A stretch of 64,000 bases of DNA, from NCBI GenBank assembly GCA_049487715.1, contig CP150576.1, positions 186,001 through 250,000 on the forward strand, in the 5' to 3' direction. Position numbers and translations under genes: made by a program. Shown in pieces: positions 8,991 to 18,218 of the stretch (position 1 is the stretch's first letter; every line of letters starts with the position of its first letter). Source of the stretch: Pycnococcus provasolii. Taxonomy: Eukaryota > Chlorophyta > Pseudoscourfieldiophyceae > Pseudoscourfieldiales. Below the pieces are notes generated by a model, which was given only the letters and a program-made list of their open reading frames with translations, did not search any database and was not told the DNA's origin.

Positions 8991-10271
8991 ATGGCGGGCA
9001 CCTCCAGCATGTCTCACAATCTTGGGAGCGGGTACCCGTCGCACATATTCACCGCGAAGACCCCTCCATCGCTCGAGTGCAGCATATGCATGCAGGTCAA
9101 GCGCGATCCCGTGTCGCTCTGCACAGAGGGGCACACGTTCTGCCGCGCGTGCCTTACGCGCGCGCGAACGCCGACGCGGTTCAAGTGTCCCACGTGCCGC
9201 GAAAACATCAACAAGTCCGACTCGTACACGAAGTCTCGAGCGGAGAAGGAGATAATCGAGGAACTCATCACCAAGTGCGAGTACGCCACGCCTCAGTCGT
9301 CGGAAGCGGCCGCGCATTCAACGGCAACACGAAAGCGAACGCGAGGAGCAACCTCGTCGTCAATGACGCCGGCGACAGAGTACTGCATGTGGACCGGGCC
9401 GCTTGAGAAGCGCGACGCGCATATCGCCGAGTGCGACTATGCTCTCATAACGTGCAAGTTCGCGGGGTGCCATGAAAATGTGCGGCGAAAGGACCAAGCC
9501 GAGCACGAGGAGCAGTGCCCGCGGCGGCCTGTGGAGTGCACGTTGTGCAACAAGCTCGTGCCGTCAGAGGAAATGGACAACCACGCCGAGAGGCAGTGCA
9601 CGAAACGGCTCGTGGCATGCCCAAACGAGTGCGGGGAGCAAATGAAAGCCGCTGATATGGAGACGCACGTCGAGAAGCACTGCAGGTTGGCGATCGTGTC
9701 GTGTCCGTACGCATCGCTTGGTTGTTGCTGGAAGAAAAATCGACGAGACAAGTTGCGCGAGCATCTCAACGATGCAAGTGAAGACCATGCGAGGCTTCAA
9801 GTGGAGGCAATTAAGCGCAACATTCCTCCAAAAACACAGACGACGGTGCGGTGGAAGCTCACAAACGCGCGTGATCGCATTTCAGCAACCTCAAATTCGG
9901 CGAGGTTGCATTCGTCTACGTTTCACGTGGCTGGAGAGCATTTGAGACTTGTTGCATATCTTCCTGAAGATGAGATTAAGATCCGCATTGGGATTACGCA
10001 TCATAAAGCGGCTTATTCGTCAACTCAACCACGTACGGTGCACCTTGCAGGCACTGAAATTCATGTGACGAAGCTTGATGAGGACGGAGGTGAAGTGGAT
10101 GCCTCATATGGTTATACGCGAAATGCGACACCTCTCGATCCAACAAAAATGAAGGGAACGAATTTTCGTAAAGCGGAAGTGCTAGATTGCGTGCGCGACG
10201 ACGGCTCCATAATTTTCAAAGTCAAGCTGTGTGTGGCCCTTCCTCCGACGACCATCGAGTTGACGGACTGA
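8991..10271 (+). CDS. RING finger / TRAF-type zinc finger protein with MATH-like C-terminus (putative E3 ubiquitin ligase)
   Basis: 426 aa. A C3HC4-type RING finger lies at ~29-68 (CSICMQV...CTEGHTFCRAC...CPTCR). After a short helical linker come four or more Cys/His TRAF-type zinc fingers (~125-265), with repeated CPxxC...H...C spacing. A beta-rich C-terminal domain (~285-425, starting TTVRWKLTNARDR) resembles a MATH/TRAF-C fold, though this is weaker. This is the usual layout of TRAF-family E3 ligases, in which the RING binds the E2 and the C-terminus binds substrate. The ATG at 8991 precedes the RING directly. Substrate and compartment are unknown. Confidence 0.8.
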   Translation: MAGTSSMSHNLGSGYPSHIFTAKTPPSLECSICMQVKRDPVSLCTEGHTFCRACLTRARTPTRFKCPTCRENINKSDSYTKSRAEKEIIEELITKCEYATPQSSEAAAHSTATRKRTRGATSSSMTPATEYCMWTGPLEKRDAHIAECDYALITCKFAGCHENVRRKDQAEHEEQCPRRPVECTLCNKLVPSEEMDNHAERQCTKRLVACPNECGEQMKAADMETHVEKHCRLAIVSCPYASLGCCWKKNRRDKLREHLNDASEDHARLQVEAIKRNIPPKTQTTVRWKLTNARDRISATSNSARLHSSTFHVAGEHLRLVAYLPEDEIKIRIGITHHKAAYSSTQPRTVHLAGTEIHVTKLDEDGGEVDASYGYTRNATPLDPTKMKGTNFRKAEVLDCVRDDGSIIFKVKLCVALPPTTIELTD

Positions 10272-10472
10272 ATGTACACGATCGACTTGATGATCCACGA
10301 ACGCCTTCACATGCCCAGCTGCCTATCCCCGTCGCCATTCTGCGTGTGGTACGTGTGGAACGCCGAGGTGTTCGACGACCCGCACGCGTCGAAGCTGCCC
10401 GAGTACGCGAGCAAGGACAAGGGACTCGTGTTCCAGGCCAAACTGGCGGACCAGCCTTGGTGGAAGGAATGA
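10272..10472 (+). CDS. possible small ORF, 66 aa, unknown
   Basis: Begins with an ATG directly after the TGA of the TRAF-like gene (TGAATG). The last 42 residues (VWYVWNAEVFDDPHAS... to WWKE) have a balanced, protein-like composition and end at a TGA. No family is recognised. It could be an orphan 3' exon or a chance frame in the 3' UTR. A TGTAA lies at 10616-10620. Confidence 0.25.
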   Translation: MYTIDLMIHERLHMPSCLSPSPFCVWYVWNAEVFDDPHASKLPEYASKDKGLVFQAKLADQPWWKE

Positions 10473-10720
10473 AATGGATCATGTACCACAATACGCGCCA
10501 TAAATGGATCGCGTCATCGCACGTCGCGTGGTTGTGGCTCCGCCAAAGGTTGCGAGTGAGCTCGCTGCCATGAAGTCGCGTCGTGACGAAGCACACAGTC
10601 GCGCGATGACTTCTTTGTAAATACTAAATAGTATGCATGTCAACGCCACGCCATCGTGACAGATGGATTCCACCGAAAATTAACCCCGACCCCCGACCCC
10701 CGAACTACCCCGAGCGAGGT

Positions 10721-10734
10721 AACCCTAACCCTAA
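10721..10734 (+). promoter_or_regulatory. telo-box (AACCCTAACCCTAAG)
   Basis: Two CCCTAA units about 150 bp upstream of the TOM22-like ATG, followed by another AAACCCTA at ~10738. Placement matches the other telo-boxes in this window. Confidence 0.5.
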
Positions 10735-10881
10735 GTGAAACCCTAGTCTAAGGATGTTGCGCCGCCGACCCTCGCTCGCCCTCTCCATCCCCCCCGTGCG
10801 CCCATTCCTTCCCTCCCAGCGTCGTCGTCGCCGTCGTCGTCGTCGTCGTTTCACACAACAACCAGGTCAGTCTCTTCGAAG

Positions 10882-11118
10882 ATGTCCGAGCTCGTCGCGT
10901 CGGCATCTCAGGCGCTCTCCACTCTAACGAACAACAAGCCCGTGCGCAAGTGGCTGTTCGCGACGGGCAAGGCGGCTTGGATCCTCGGCAGCAGTCTGCT
11001 CGTGGTTGTGGTTCCGCTCGTGATTGAGTTGGATCGCGAGCAGCAGCTGATGGAGATGGAGAACCAGCAGTTGGGCGTGCTGACGCAACCCGCTGGTGCG
11101 CAGGGGGGTGCCCAATAG
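10882..11118 (+). CDS. TOM9: TOM22/TOM9-like mitochondrial import receptor subunit
   Basis: 78 aa. The core GKAAWILGSSLLVVVVPLVIELDREQQ followed by a short Gln/Glu-rich tail is the signature of plant TOM9, the shortened TOM22 of green plants. It has one tail-anchoring membrane helix (~36-52) followed by a conserved ELDRE intermembrane-space start. The long acidic cytosolic receptor domain of animal and fungal TOM22 is absent, as in plants. It acts in the TOM complex of the mitochondrial outer membrane. A TGTAA signal lies at 11135-11139, 17 bp after the stop. The length is normal for the plant family. Confidence 0.85.
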   Translation: MSELVASASQALSTLTNNKPVRKWLFATGKAAWILGSSLLVVVVPLVIELDREQQLMEMENQQLGVLTQPAGAQGGAQ

Positions 11119-11410
11119 CTGGAACTGCTCATTCTGTAATGGAGTTTCCTTCCTACCAAGGTGTGCAACAGTCCCTCGTCGTCCATTCACGCCAACAACA
11201 ATCGCGCGCCCTGCCATTCCCAATTTCCACACGACCGTTCTCTCACAGGTTCACTCACGCGTATGCACGGAGCGCTCGCTCGTTGTCCCACGCTAAACGC
11301 TAACGAGAGCCTGTTTTGTATACGAACGGAGAGATAATATTTATGGAGGGAAAAGAGTCGCCATAGGCGTCGTCATGGGTGTCGGGGGCAGAACGGGAAG
11401 ACACCACTAG

Positions 11411-11429
11411 CCCTAACCCTAACCCTAAC
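11411..11429 (+). promoter_or_regulatory. telo-box tract (CCCTAA)3
   Basis: Three CCCTAA units 21 bp upstream of the chlorophyllase-like ATG at 11450, probably in its promoter or 5' UTR. Confidence 0.55.
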
Positions 11430-11449
11430 ACCCATTTTGTGGTAAAGGT

Positions 11450-12484
11450 ATGGCGCCGCCGCTGCCGCCGAACCACGCGTGTCGTCATGGTGTGCAGTTG
11501 CAGCGCCGTCCGTTCCTGCACGGCGTAAGCCACCTCGCGTGGGCCGCCGCCTTGCCTGCGCCACCCGCCTCCGCCAAACTAGCAACCTCGTACGTGCAGC
11601 CAGGACCGTACGCCGTCAACAGCACATCTGAGTTGGTCGCGGAATCTGTATCAGTGAACGTGTTCACACCGGATTCAGCCAAAAAAGGCGCGCCGATCTT
11701 CCTCTTCACGCCGGGTTTCCAGTGCAAGTCAAGCCAATACGACGGCCTAATGAAACATGTTGCAAGCCACGGGTTTGTTGCAGCCAGCTACGACGTCAAC
11801 GGCATCACGGGGAAAGACACCGATCTAGTGCGCGTGGACGCCGCGCAAAAGCTCGTCGACGCGCTTCTCGACAGGACAACGACGACGACGCTCGTCCTTG
11901 CGGGCCACTCGAGAGGTGCGAAGCTATCGGCGCTGCTAGCAACGAAACTGCCTTCGACGAGCGCGCTTCTCCTCATCGATCCGGTGGACGCCTCTTCCTT
12001 TGCACCAATTTCCGACGAGTACCCGAGCGCGCTGCAGGCGATCCGAGACTCGTCGACTCAGTGGAGCGCCGCGGCAGTCATATGCGCGGACCGTGCGGGT
12101 GCTTGCGCGCCTGTTGGTGTGGACGGCGATGCCTTTTATGACGTCATGGCACGGGGCAAGCATGCGCGGTCTCTGATTCGGATACGTGCATCGGATGCCA
12201 CGCACTTCGGCGCATTGGACGCCGTAACGTTCACGCAGGCGAGCGCGTGTCCTGGTGTTGCGACGCGGCGTGGAGCTGACGAGTATCGCCTGAGCACGCG
12301 TGCTGTCGCTTGCGGCGTATGCGCTTCCGCACTTGGCGAGAAGGACGCCCTTTCTTTGGTAAGTCGCGAGCTGACTGCGCTGGACGCCGCGAACGCCGAC
12401 GAGGAGGTTTCAAGTGATGCCTCGACCTCGCGGTACGCGGCTCGCTGGCGCGGCGGCCGTCGCCTCGTCGTCGACACGTTGTGA
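11450..12484 (+). CDS. chlorophyllase-like alpha/beta hydrolase
   Basis: 344 aa. An N-terminal ~45 residues rich in Arg, Ala and Pro could be a plastid transit peptide. The hydrolase domain contains IFLFTPGFQCKSSQYDGLM (oxyanion-side loop) and LVLAGHSRGAKLSALLA, with the nucleophile Ser in the GHSRG elbow that is typical of chlorophyllases. LLLIDPVDASS supplies the catalytic Asp, and ASDATHFGALD the likely catalytic His. Chlorophyllase removes phytol from chlorophyll to give chlorophyllide. A family-level match does not prove that substrate, because related plastid esterases share these motifs. The C-terminal ~80 residues are not conserved. Telo-box repeats sit 21 bp before the ATG. Confidence 0.72.
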   Translation: MAPPLPPNHACRHGVQLQRRPFLHGVSHLAWAAALPAPPASAKLATSYVQPGPYAVNSTSELVAESVSVNVFTPDSAKKGAPIFLFTPGFQCKSSQYDGLMKHVASHGFVAASYDVNGITGKDTDLVRVDAAQKLVDALLDRTTTTTLVLAGHSRGAKLSALLATKLPSTSALLLIDPVDASSFAPISDEYPSALQAIRDSSTQWSAAAVICADRAGACAPVGVDGDAFYDVMARGKHARSLIRIRASDATHFGALDAVTFTQASACPGVATRRGADEYRLSTRAVACGVCASALGEKDALSLVSRELTALDAANADEEVSSDASTSRYAARWRGGRRLVVDTL

Positions 12485-12542
12485 GAAGGAAAAAGCAAAT
12501 GTATTACTAGCCTATATTACACTTCATTGTACTTTCAGTCTT

Positions 12543-13124
12543 TTACCCGTGGAACAGCGTCGCCTTCCGCACCGCTTCGTGGAACGCGTCTTCCGTGATT
12601 CCCCCCTGAAGGTGTCTGTCCGCGTGTTCGACGGCGGCGTCTAGTTCTTCGTCGGTGACGTCGTCGATTCCCGCCTCCCTTGCCGCCCTGCGCAGTTGCT
12701 GCGTCGTCAAGACCGCGTTTCCTTCTGACCCTTGCAGTAGTTGGAAAGCCGCTCGCATTTCCTTCTCCGCGGACCTCGCGGAAACCTTCTGGCACATGAG
12801 TGCGACGAATTCGTCAAGGCTGACGTCCCCGCTTCCATCTTTGTCAAGGTCAGCGATGAACTGCGTCACTTCTTCTCTAGAGGGGTCATATCCGAGTGCT
12901 CTAAGTGCTTGTTTCAGTTCACGCGCATCTAAAACACCGGATTGGTCACGGTCAAAGACCCGAAACACATTCTGGAGCTCCCACAGGTGGTCATCCGTTA
13001 ACATCTCACTGGAAAGAGTATCCATAGATTGACGAGAACGAATGTGACGAGTTAAGTCATGGTATGATGAAGCTCCGGCAGCAGGTGGACTATTTGACTT
13101 GTTCTTGGCAGAAGAAGACGCCAT
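12543..13124 (-). CDS. EF-hand Ca2+-binding protein, centrin/calmodulin-like
   Basis: 193 aa with a ~40-residue Ser-rich leader. Two canonical EF-hand loops are visible (DRDQSGVLDARE ~59-70; DKDGSGDVSLDE ~95-106). The second half keeps the helix pattern of two more hands, but its loops have lost the key acidic residues (LLQGSEGNAVLTTQQ; ADRHLQGGITEDA). It is therefore a four-hand calmodulin/centrin-type protein binding perhaps two Ca2+. It is tail-to-tail with the chlorophyllase-like gene (58 bp apart), with TGTAA in minus orientation at 12517-12521. A seven-unit CCCTAA tract lies 90 bp upstream of its ATG. Confidence 0.8.
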   Translation of the reverse strand: MASSSAKNKSNSPPAAGASSYHDLTRHIRSRQSMDTLSSEMLTDDHLWELQNVFRVFDRDQSGVLDARELKQALRALGYDPSREEVTQFIADLDKDGSGDVSLDEFVALMCQKVSARSAEKEMRAAFQLLQGSEGNAVLTTQQLRRAAREAGIDDVTDEELDAAVEHADRHLQGGITEDAFHEAVRKATLFHG

Positions 13125-13213
13125 GACCCGGAATTCCGGAGACGACGGACGACCTGGAGATGAACAACAGGAAAATGGGAACAGGAACAGGAAAAAAGAA
13201 AAAGGGGAGGTGA

Positions 13214-13230
13214 TAACCCTAACCCTAACC

Positions 13231-13263
<33 letters not shown>
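13214..13263 (+). repeat. interstitial telomere-like repeat (CCCTAA)7
   Basis: Seven CCCTAA units, one with an extra A, between the EF-hand gene start and the degenerate retroelement. This is the longest telomere-like tract in the window. It may be a promoter telo-box, a healed chromosome break, or a trace of the retroelement. Confidence 0.8.
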
Positions 13264-13358
13264 GAATTGGTTTGTTTTTTCTTAACCTTTTAGGAGGCAA
13301 AACATAAGAGTAAACTTTACGCTTGTCGACGGTTTGGATGGGCTCGGCATAAGTACAA

Positions 13359-14965
13359 TTGGGAACCCCAAGGATTGGATTGATACGAACCCTACACGCA
13401 GCCAGCCCCGTAGTCATTCTTGACGTTGAAGCTAGTCACCAACTGCGTGACGACACGCTACGACCTGAAAACACCATGCTTTTGCATGCCGCGACGGCTG
13501 CTGCTCGTGCCATTGACGATGCACCACCTCGCCGCGCCGCTGTCTTTCCTTCCATTCCAGTCGCTCCACCACCCGTCGCGCCGCTCAATTCTCCTCTATA
13601 TCTTCCTCCTTCTGCTGCGCCGTCCGCCCGTTACCCGTCCAACTCCTGGGCTTCCTTCGTTCCATCTGCTGTTGCTCGTCTTTACCCTGTGCCTACTGCG
13701 TCGTCGATTCTTACTCTTGCCGATCTCCAATGCCGCGATCGCCTCCGTGATGCGGCGCGCTTGCTTCCGCTGCTTCCTGATGAAGCCATCGCGCGCATGC
13801 TGGGCTCTTCCCTCACCGAATGCTTTCGTGCTGATCCTGCTCACGTCGCCTACCTCGTCCTCCAGATCCTTGTCCGCTTCGGCCCGTCCACGCTCGGACC
13901 TGTCGCTACTACTCTGCGCGATCTGCATGACGCTGCTGCTGCTTCGCACACGCGCATCTCGCCATCTCTGAGCGGGCTCGCTACGCGTGCGCTCTTTGAT
14001 CGGCGTCCGCGGGGCGTAACGCGCGCTACGTCGCTGCTTACCCTCCAGCGTGGCCTGACCTGGCTCACCACACATGGTGGGTTCGACTTTCCGCTTGATT
14101 GTTCGTTACTGCACAACCTTCGCCCTACGCAACGCCCGTCATCTTCAGCGCCGTGCGTCATGCGTCTGCGCTGGCATCGTACTTCCTGCCTGCGAGGCCG
14201 TGCTCGCCATCGCCTTCATCTCCTTCGCCAGATCCTCTGCCCACTTCGGTCGAGTGCTCTTCCCTCCGCCGCCGCCAGCTCCGCCGTCCGCGCCGCGCTT
14301 CTTCGTCTCTTCGAAGGCAAAACCAGATTCCTGCTTGAGGCAACGCACGGACGCCTCGGACGTGCACCGCTGTCACCACTCCGGGCTGCTATATCTTCTG
14401 GTGAGTGTCGCTACACTGAAGCGCTCGACGTCAGCCTTCGCTACCTGCAAGAACTGCTGCCGACGCTGCCGCCGAAGGCGCACGTCTTCGTCGGAAACGA
14501 TGGAGAGGCTCGCGTCGTACGGATCTACGCTGACGCGTCGACGTCTTACGGCGGTACTTTTCGCTGGCAGTACCAGAGCTGTTGCACTTACGGATCGAAG
14601 TACTCGAACTGCTTGCTGCGGCAGCAGCGTACTATACGTTCGCGCATCTGCTGCCGCCTGACCGCGTCATCGTCCACTTCATCGACTCGCAGGTGGCTTT
14701 CGCATGGGTAGCCAAAGGCTACGCCTCACAGCTTCACGTCGCAGACATTGTGAACCAACTGCACCTCGACCACTTGCACAGACAAGTCTGGTTCGAGTGG
14801 TTGGACTCGGATGCAAACATCGCTGACATTCCGAGCAGAGGAGATCCGGAGGATCCTGCCCTGGCTGGAGACTACGCCATACTGCGAGAACTAGGTGCGA
14901 CACGCATAACCGCGAAACTCCCACCCATCCCACCCTCTTACTACGCAGCCGCAGCTACACCTTGA
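13359..14965 (+). pseudogene. degenerate retroelement fragment with RNase H domain
   Basis: The longest open stretch is 13359-14711. Its end (after AHVFVGNDGEARVVRIYADA) is the first strand of an RNase H-like domain, IYADASTSYGG. The domain continues in another frame from ~14582 to the stop at 14965, with HFIDSQVAFAWVAKGYAS and WFEWLDSDANIADIPSRG, so a frameshift near 14578 has split it. A further shift is likely near 14100, where coding character moves to other frames. Upstream, residues resembling a SAM-like recombinase N-terminus (LLTLQRGLTWLTTHGGFDFPLD) suggest another tyrosine-recombinase element, but this is uncertain. Base composition is C/T-rich and unlike neighbouring genes. No reverse transcriptase was recognised. 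Confidence 0.6.
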
Positions 14966-15413
14966 GGTTCTCCCTCTCTGTGTCTGGCACGCTCGGCTTT
15001 GCCGTTCCTGCCAGGCATGGGGAAATGGAGAAGTCGACCGCGACGACAACCTCCTGCCAACGATTCGTTCGTCGTTGGGCGCCCCCACCTGTAATTACAC
15101 ATCTCGTGTAAGACTCGTTGCAGTTATCACTTCTCAAGTCATCGCACAGTTCCTCCCCGTCACGCGATTAGACCTCCCCGTCACGCGATCACGCCCCCCA
15201 ACCGTACACAATCCAAAGGACGGGATTGGCAGGGGGGTTCCCCAGCCAGTTGTTGTTTTTTACGAGGATGGATTGTGGGGATCCGTCCTAGGGTAGCCTC
15301 ACCGAAATGGAACTTCCCCCCCTCGTAGGGTCCCAACGCTTTTCTCTGTGTTTCTTTGCCGTCCGTGTCAGCTTTCATTCTTGAAAACAATAAAATATAA
15401 TTATAAGTGCTCA
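14966..15413. other. intergenic, short direct repeats
   Basis: Contains two copies of CCCCGTCACGCGAT (about 15157 and 15177) and otherwise nothing recognised. It lies between the retroelement remnant and the RabGAP start. Confidence 0.4.
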
Positions 15414-17945
15414 ATGTCTGTGCTCCTGCCTGTAGAGGATGCGTTCCGACTTGTGCTGGGTGCTCATGGTGCTCGTGAGCTTGGGAACGCGGGTGTAGCT
15501 TCTTCACCACATCATTCTCATTCTCATTCTCATTCTCGGGTTAGTAGAGCCTCGTCATCATCGGCGTCTGCTTCGGCATCTGCATCTGCTTCGGCGTCGG
15601 CATCTGCTTCGGCTTCTGCACCTGCTTCGGAAGCATTACCCGGGGCGGCTTCTTCTTATTATTCTCCTGCATCACCATCATCGTCATTTCAGTCGTCGTC
15701 ATCGTCGTCGAAAGATAACGCCTTTGAGACGTTATTTGCGAGAGATAACGTGTGCATACAACTCACGCAAAACGCGCGAATCGCGGGACGAATCACACTC
15801 ACGCGCAATGCTCACGTACACGGACCCGCGTTCCTCGCGTGGCTGCCGTACAACAGCGGGGGGGCTGCCGCAACGTCGTCCATCGCACTGCCCAAAACAA
15901 AAACGACAACAACAACAACAACAAAATCCGCAAACGCTGTAGCAAACACAGCTGCAGGGCCGTCAACGACAACGACAACGACAACGACGTCATCATCTTC
16001 AGCAAAAAATAACAAACACATGTACGCCGTTCACCCCACGTGCATCTCAGAAATACACTCCATACACCAAAAAGCTCCGCCGTTTCGCACATTCGCACGC
16101 TCGTTCGCAAGCATCACGTTCGTTCTCCACCACAACCACGAAACACTGCCAACCTTCTTCTTCGTAGGAGGAGGAACGCGCGAAATGTTAGGTGCTCTCG
16201 CGAGCGTTGCACGACTCACGCAAAGCGCGGAAGACCCAACCATCTTGCTGGTGAACGACCTCGCCGACCCACTCAGCAGAAGCCTCGTGGGACTCGACCT
16301 TGCTTTGACGGGTGCACTGCCTCCGATGGCACACCACCACTCTCAGCAGCAGCACCAGCGGCGCTCCGTCTCTAGTCCGGTTCAAAGAGGTGGTGGTGGT
16401 GGTGGTAATGACGACCTGCCAATCGTGCAGGGTTTCACCGCTTTCTTAGGAGCTGCCGCAGCGGCGGCAACCGACATCATCAACGACATCGACAACATGT
16501 TCGTAAGCAAGGCTGAAGCTGGAGCCAACGCTACAGAGGAAGTGGTCGCAGCAGCGGAAGGAGAGAGGGAGGAAGATGCAGCAGCTCGCCTTCGTGCGAC
16601 GAGCTCGGCGTCAGCGGCGGAGCACGGCGACCTGGGATCGTTCGTCATCCTGAAAGATGCACCGCCGTCCGGTGATGGCGGCACCAGGGCCCGGATGGTG
16701 CACCAGCTGACCATGGTTCACGAGGAACCGCCGGTGACGGCGCGCGAGCTGTCAACGTTCCTCGACGAGGAAGGACGAATGTGCACGCCGTCGGCGGTGC
16801 TGCGTCGCGTGTTCCGCGGCGGCTTAGAGTCGTCTACACCCTCGACATCGGCACCGGAGCTTGCACCACCTTCCGCCCTGCAGCGCGACGTGTGGGCTCT
16901 TCTGCTAGGCCTGTATGGCGATCCACAGGCGACGCCCGCGGAGCGCGCGGAGACGTTAAAGGCGAAGCGACGCCGCTACGCCGAGCTGCGAATGCAGTGG
17001 TCATCGATCGATGAAACGCAGGCGCGGCGCTTCTCCAAGTTCCGCGAGCGTCGACAGCAGATTGACAAGGATGTTCCACGAACGGATAGCGCGCATCCGT
17101 ACTTCAACGGCTACGTCGTTGACGAAGCGGAGGTGGCAGCCCTCGTTGCCAGAAATCGACGTGCGAGCAGCGGCGCGTCGCGCGCAAGCAGGAGCAGCAG
17201 CATAGAGGGCGGGGGTGCCGAAGCGGAACCAATTGTGGACGAAGACGCGGCACCTGGCGTGGGAAACTACTCGCACGAGCTCAAGGCGCATCGCCTAGAC
17301 ATGCTCCGAGGACTTCTCCTCACGTACGGCATGTACCACTTCGACTTGGGATACTGCCAGGGCATGAGTGACGTCGCGTCGCTTCTGCTGAGCGTAATGG
17401 ACAACGAGGCGGACGCGTTCTGGTGCTTCGTGCAGGTGATGGATGTTCACGGCTTTGCCGACAATTTTCTCAGCGACGAGAACGGCATGGCGCGCCAGCT
17501 GGCGAGCGTCCGAGACCTGCTCGCGCTCGCCGACGCGGAGCTTATGGCACATCTCGAATCGATTGAGGCGGACAACCTGTTTTTCCTGTACCGCTGGGTG
17601 CTGCTTCGCTTCAAGCGTGAACTCCTGCTCGAGGAGGCAACGCGGCTGTGGGAGGTTCTCTTCTGCTCGCACGAAAGCCTCGAGGGTCTTGAAGTGGGAA
17701 CGTTTCACCTGTACCTCGCTGCGGCACTCGTCACTATCCACCGCGATGCACTGCTGCGTGCGGAGAGCCTCGACGACTGCCTGCGTTGGGCGAACAGCCT
17801 CAAGGAATGCCTGCCACTCGCCGAGGGCCTTCGGCGTGCGGAGAGTTTAGTGATGGAGCTCGGCACGAAAGGTCGCGAGGCGGTTGCACCGTGCGTTGCT
17901 GATGTCGACGGCGGCGGCGGCGGCGGTGGTGGTGTCGATCATTAA
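15414..17945 (+). CDS. TBC-domain Rab GTPase-activating protein, Gyp7/TBC1D15-like
   Basis: 843 aa from ATG at 15414. Residues ~35-90 are Ser/Ala/His low complexity, followed by a PH/GRAM-like N-terminal region that includes ARDNVCIQLTQNARIAGRI. Another low-complexity stretch comes before the TBC domain (~475-800). The catalytic pair is present: the Arg finger in IDKDVPRTD and the Gln finger in YCQGMSD. DNEADAFWCFVQVMD and RFKRELLLEEATRLWEV match the TBC1D15/Gyp7 subfamily, including the preceding ELSTFLDEEGRM motif. It stimulates GTP hydrolysis by Rab7-like GTPases in endolysosomal traffic; the Rab target is inferred from the subfamily only. The C-terminus is a poly-Gly run. Confidence 0.87.
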   Translation: MSVLLPVEDAFRLVLGAHGARELGNAGVASSPHHSHSHSHSRVSRASSSSASASASASASASASASASAPASEALPGAASSYYSPASPSSSFQSSSSSSKDNAFETLFARDNVCIQLTQNARIAGRITLTRNAHVHGPAFLAWLPYNSGGAAATSSIALPKTKTTTTTTTKSANAVANTAAGPSTTTTTTTTSSSSAKNNKHMYAVHPTCISEIHSIHQKAPPFRTFARSFASITFVLHHNHETLPTFFFVGGGTREMLGALASVARLTQSAEDPTILLVNDLADPLSRSLVGLDLALTGALPPMAHHHSQQQHQRRSVSSPVQRGGGGGGNDDLPIVQGFTAFLGAAAAAATDIINDIDNMFVSKAEAGANATEEVVAAAEGEREEDAAARLRATSSASAAEHGDLGSFVILKDAPPSGDGGTRARMVHQLTMVHEEPPVTARELSTFLDEEGRMCTPSAVLRRVFRGGLESSTPSTSAPELAPPSALQRDVWALLLGLYGDPQATPAERAETLKAKRRRYAELRMQWSSIDETQARRFSKFRERRQQIDKDVPRTDSAHPYFNGYVVDEAEVAALVARNRRASSGASRASRSSSIEGGGAEAEPIVDEDAAPGVGNYSHELKAHRLDMLRGLLLTYGMYHFDLGYCQGMSDVASLLLSVMDNEADAFWCFVQVMDVHGFADNFLSDENGMARQLASVRDLLALADAELMAHLESIEADNLFFLYRWVLLRFKRELLLEEATRLWEVLFCSHESLEGLEVGTFHLYLAAALVTIHRDALLRAESLDDCLRWANSLKECLPLAEGLRRAESLVMELGTKGREAVAPCVADVDGGGGGGGGVDH

Positions 17946-18218
17946 TATTTGCACACTGCGAAAAGGGGACGGAGATGTCAATCGTGATGGTGGGTTATAA
18001 GGGGTGGATTTCTCTCCTGTGCCCTGTTGTTTTGGGGAACTGTGACATCCTCCCCTGGCAGCCTGGGGATCCACCATTACATATTAATAGAGCTATCTAG
18101 TGAAAATTAAAAAATTATTCCTCATGTTTACTAAAACGTTTTTTATTCCTTAATTCAGATAGTGACGATAGTAGTCACTAAACTTATCTGTCCCTTAAAC
18201 CGCGATAGTTTTTTTTTC
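17946..18218. other. tail-to-tail spacer
   Basis: AT-rich 3' flanks of the RabGAP and BspA-repeat genes. No gene is seen. Confidence 0.5.
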
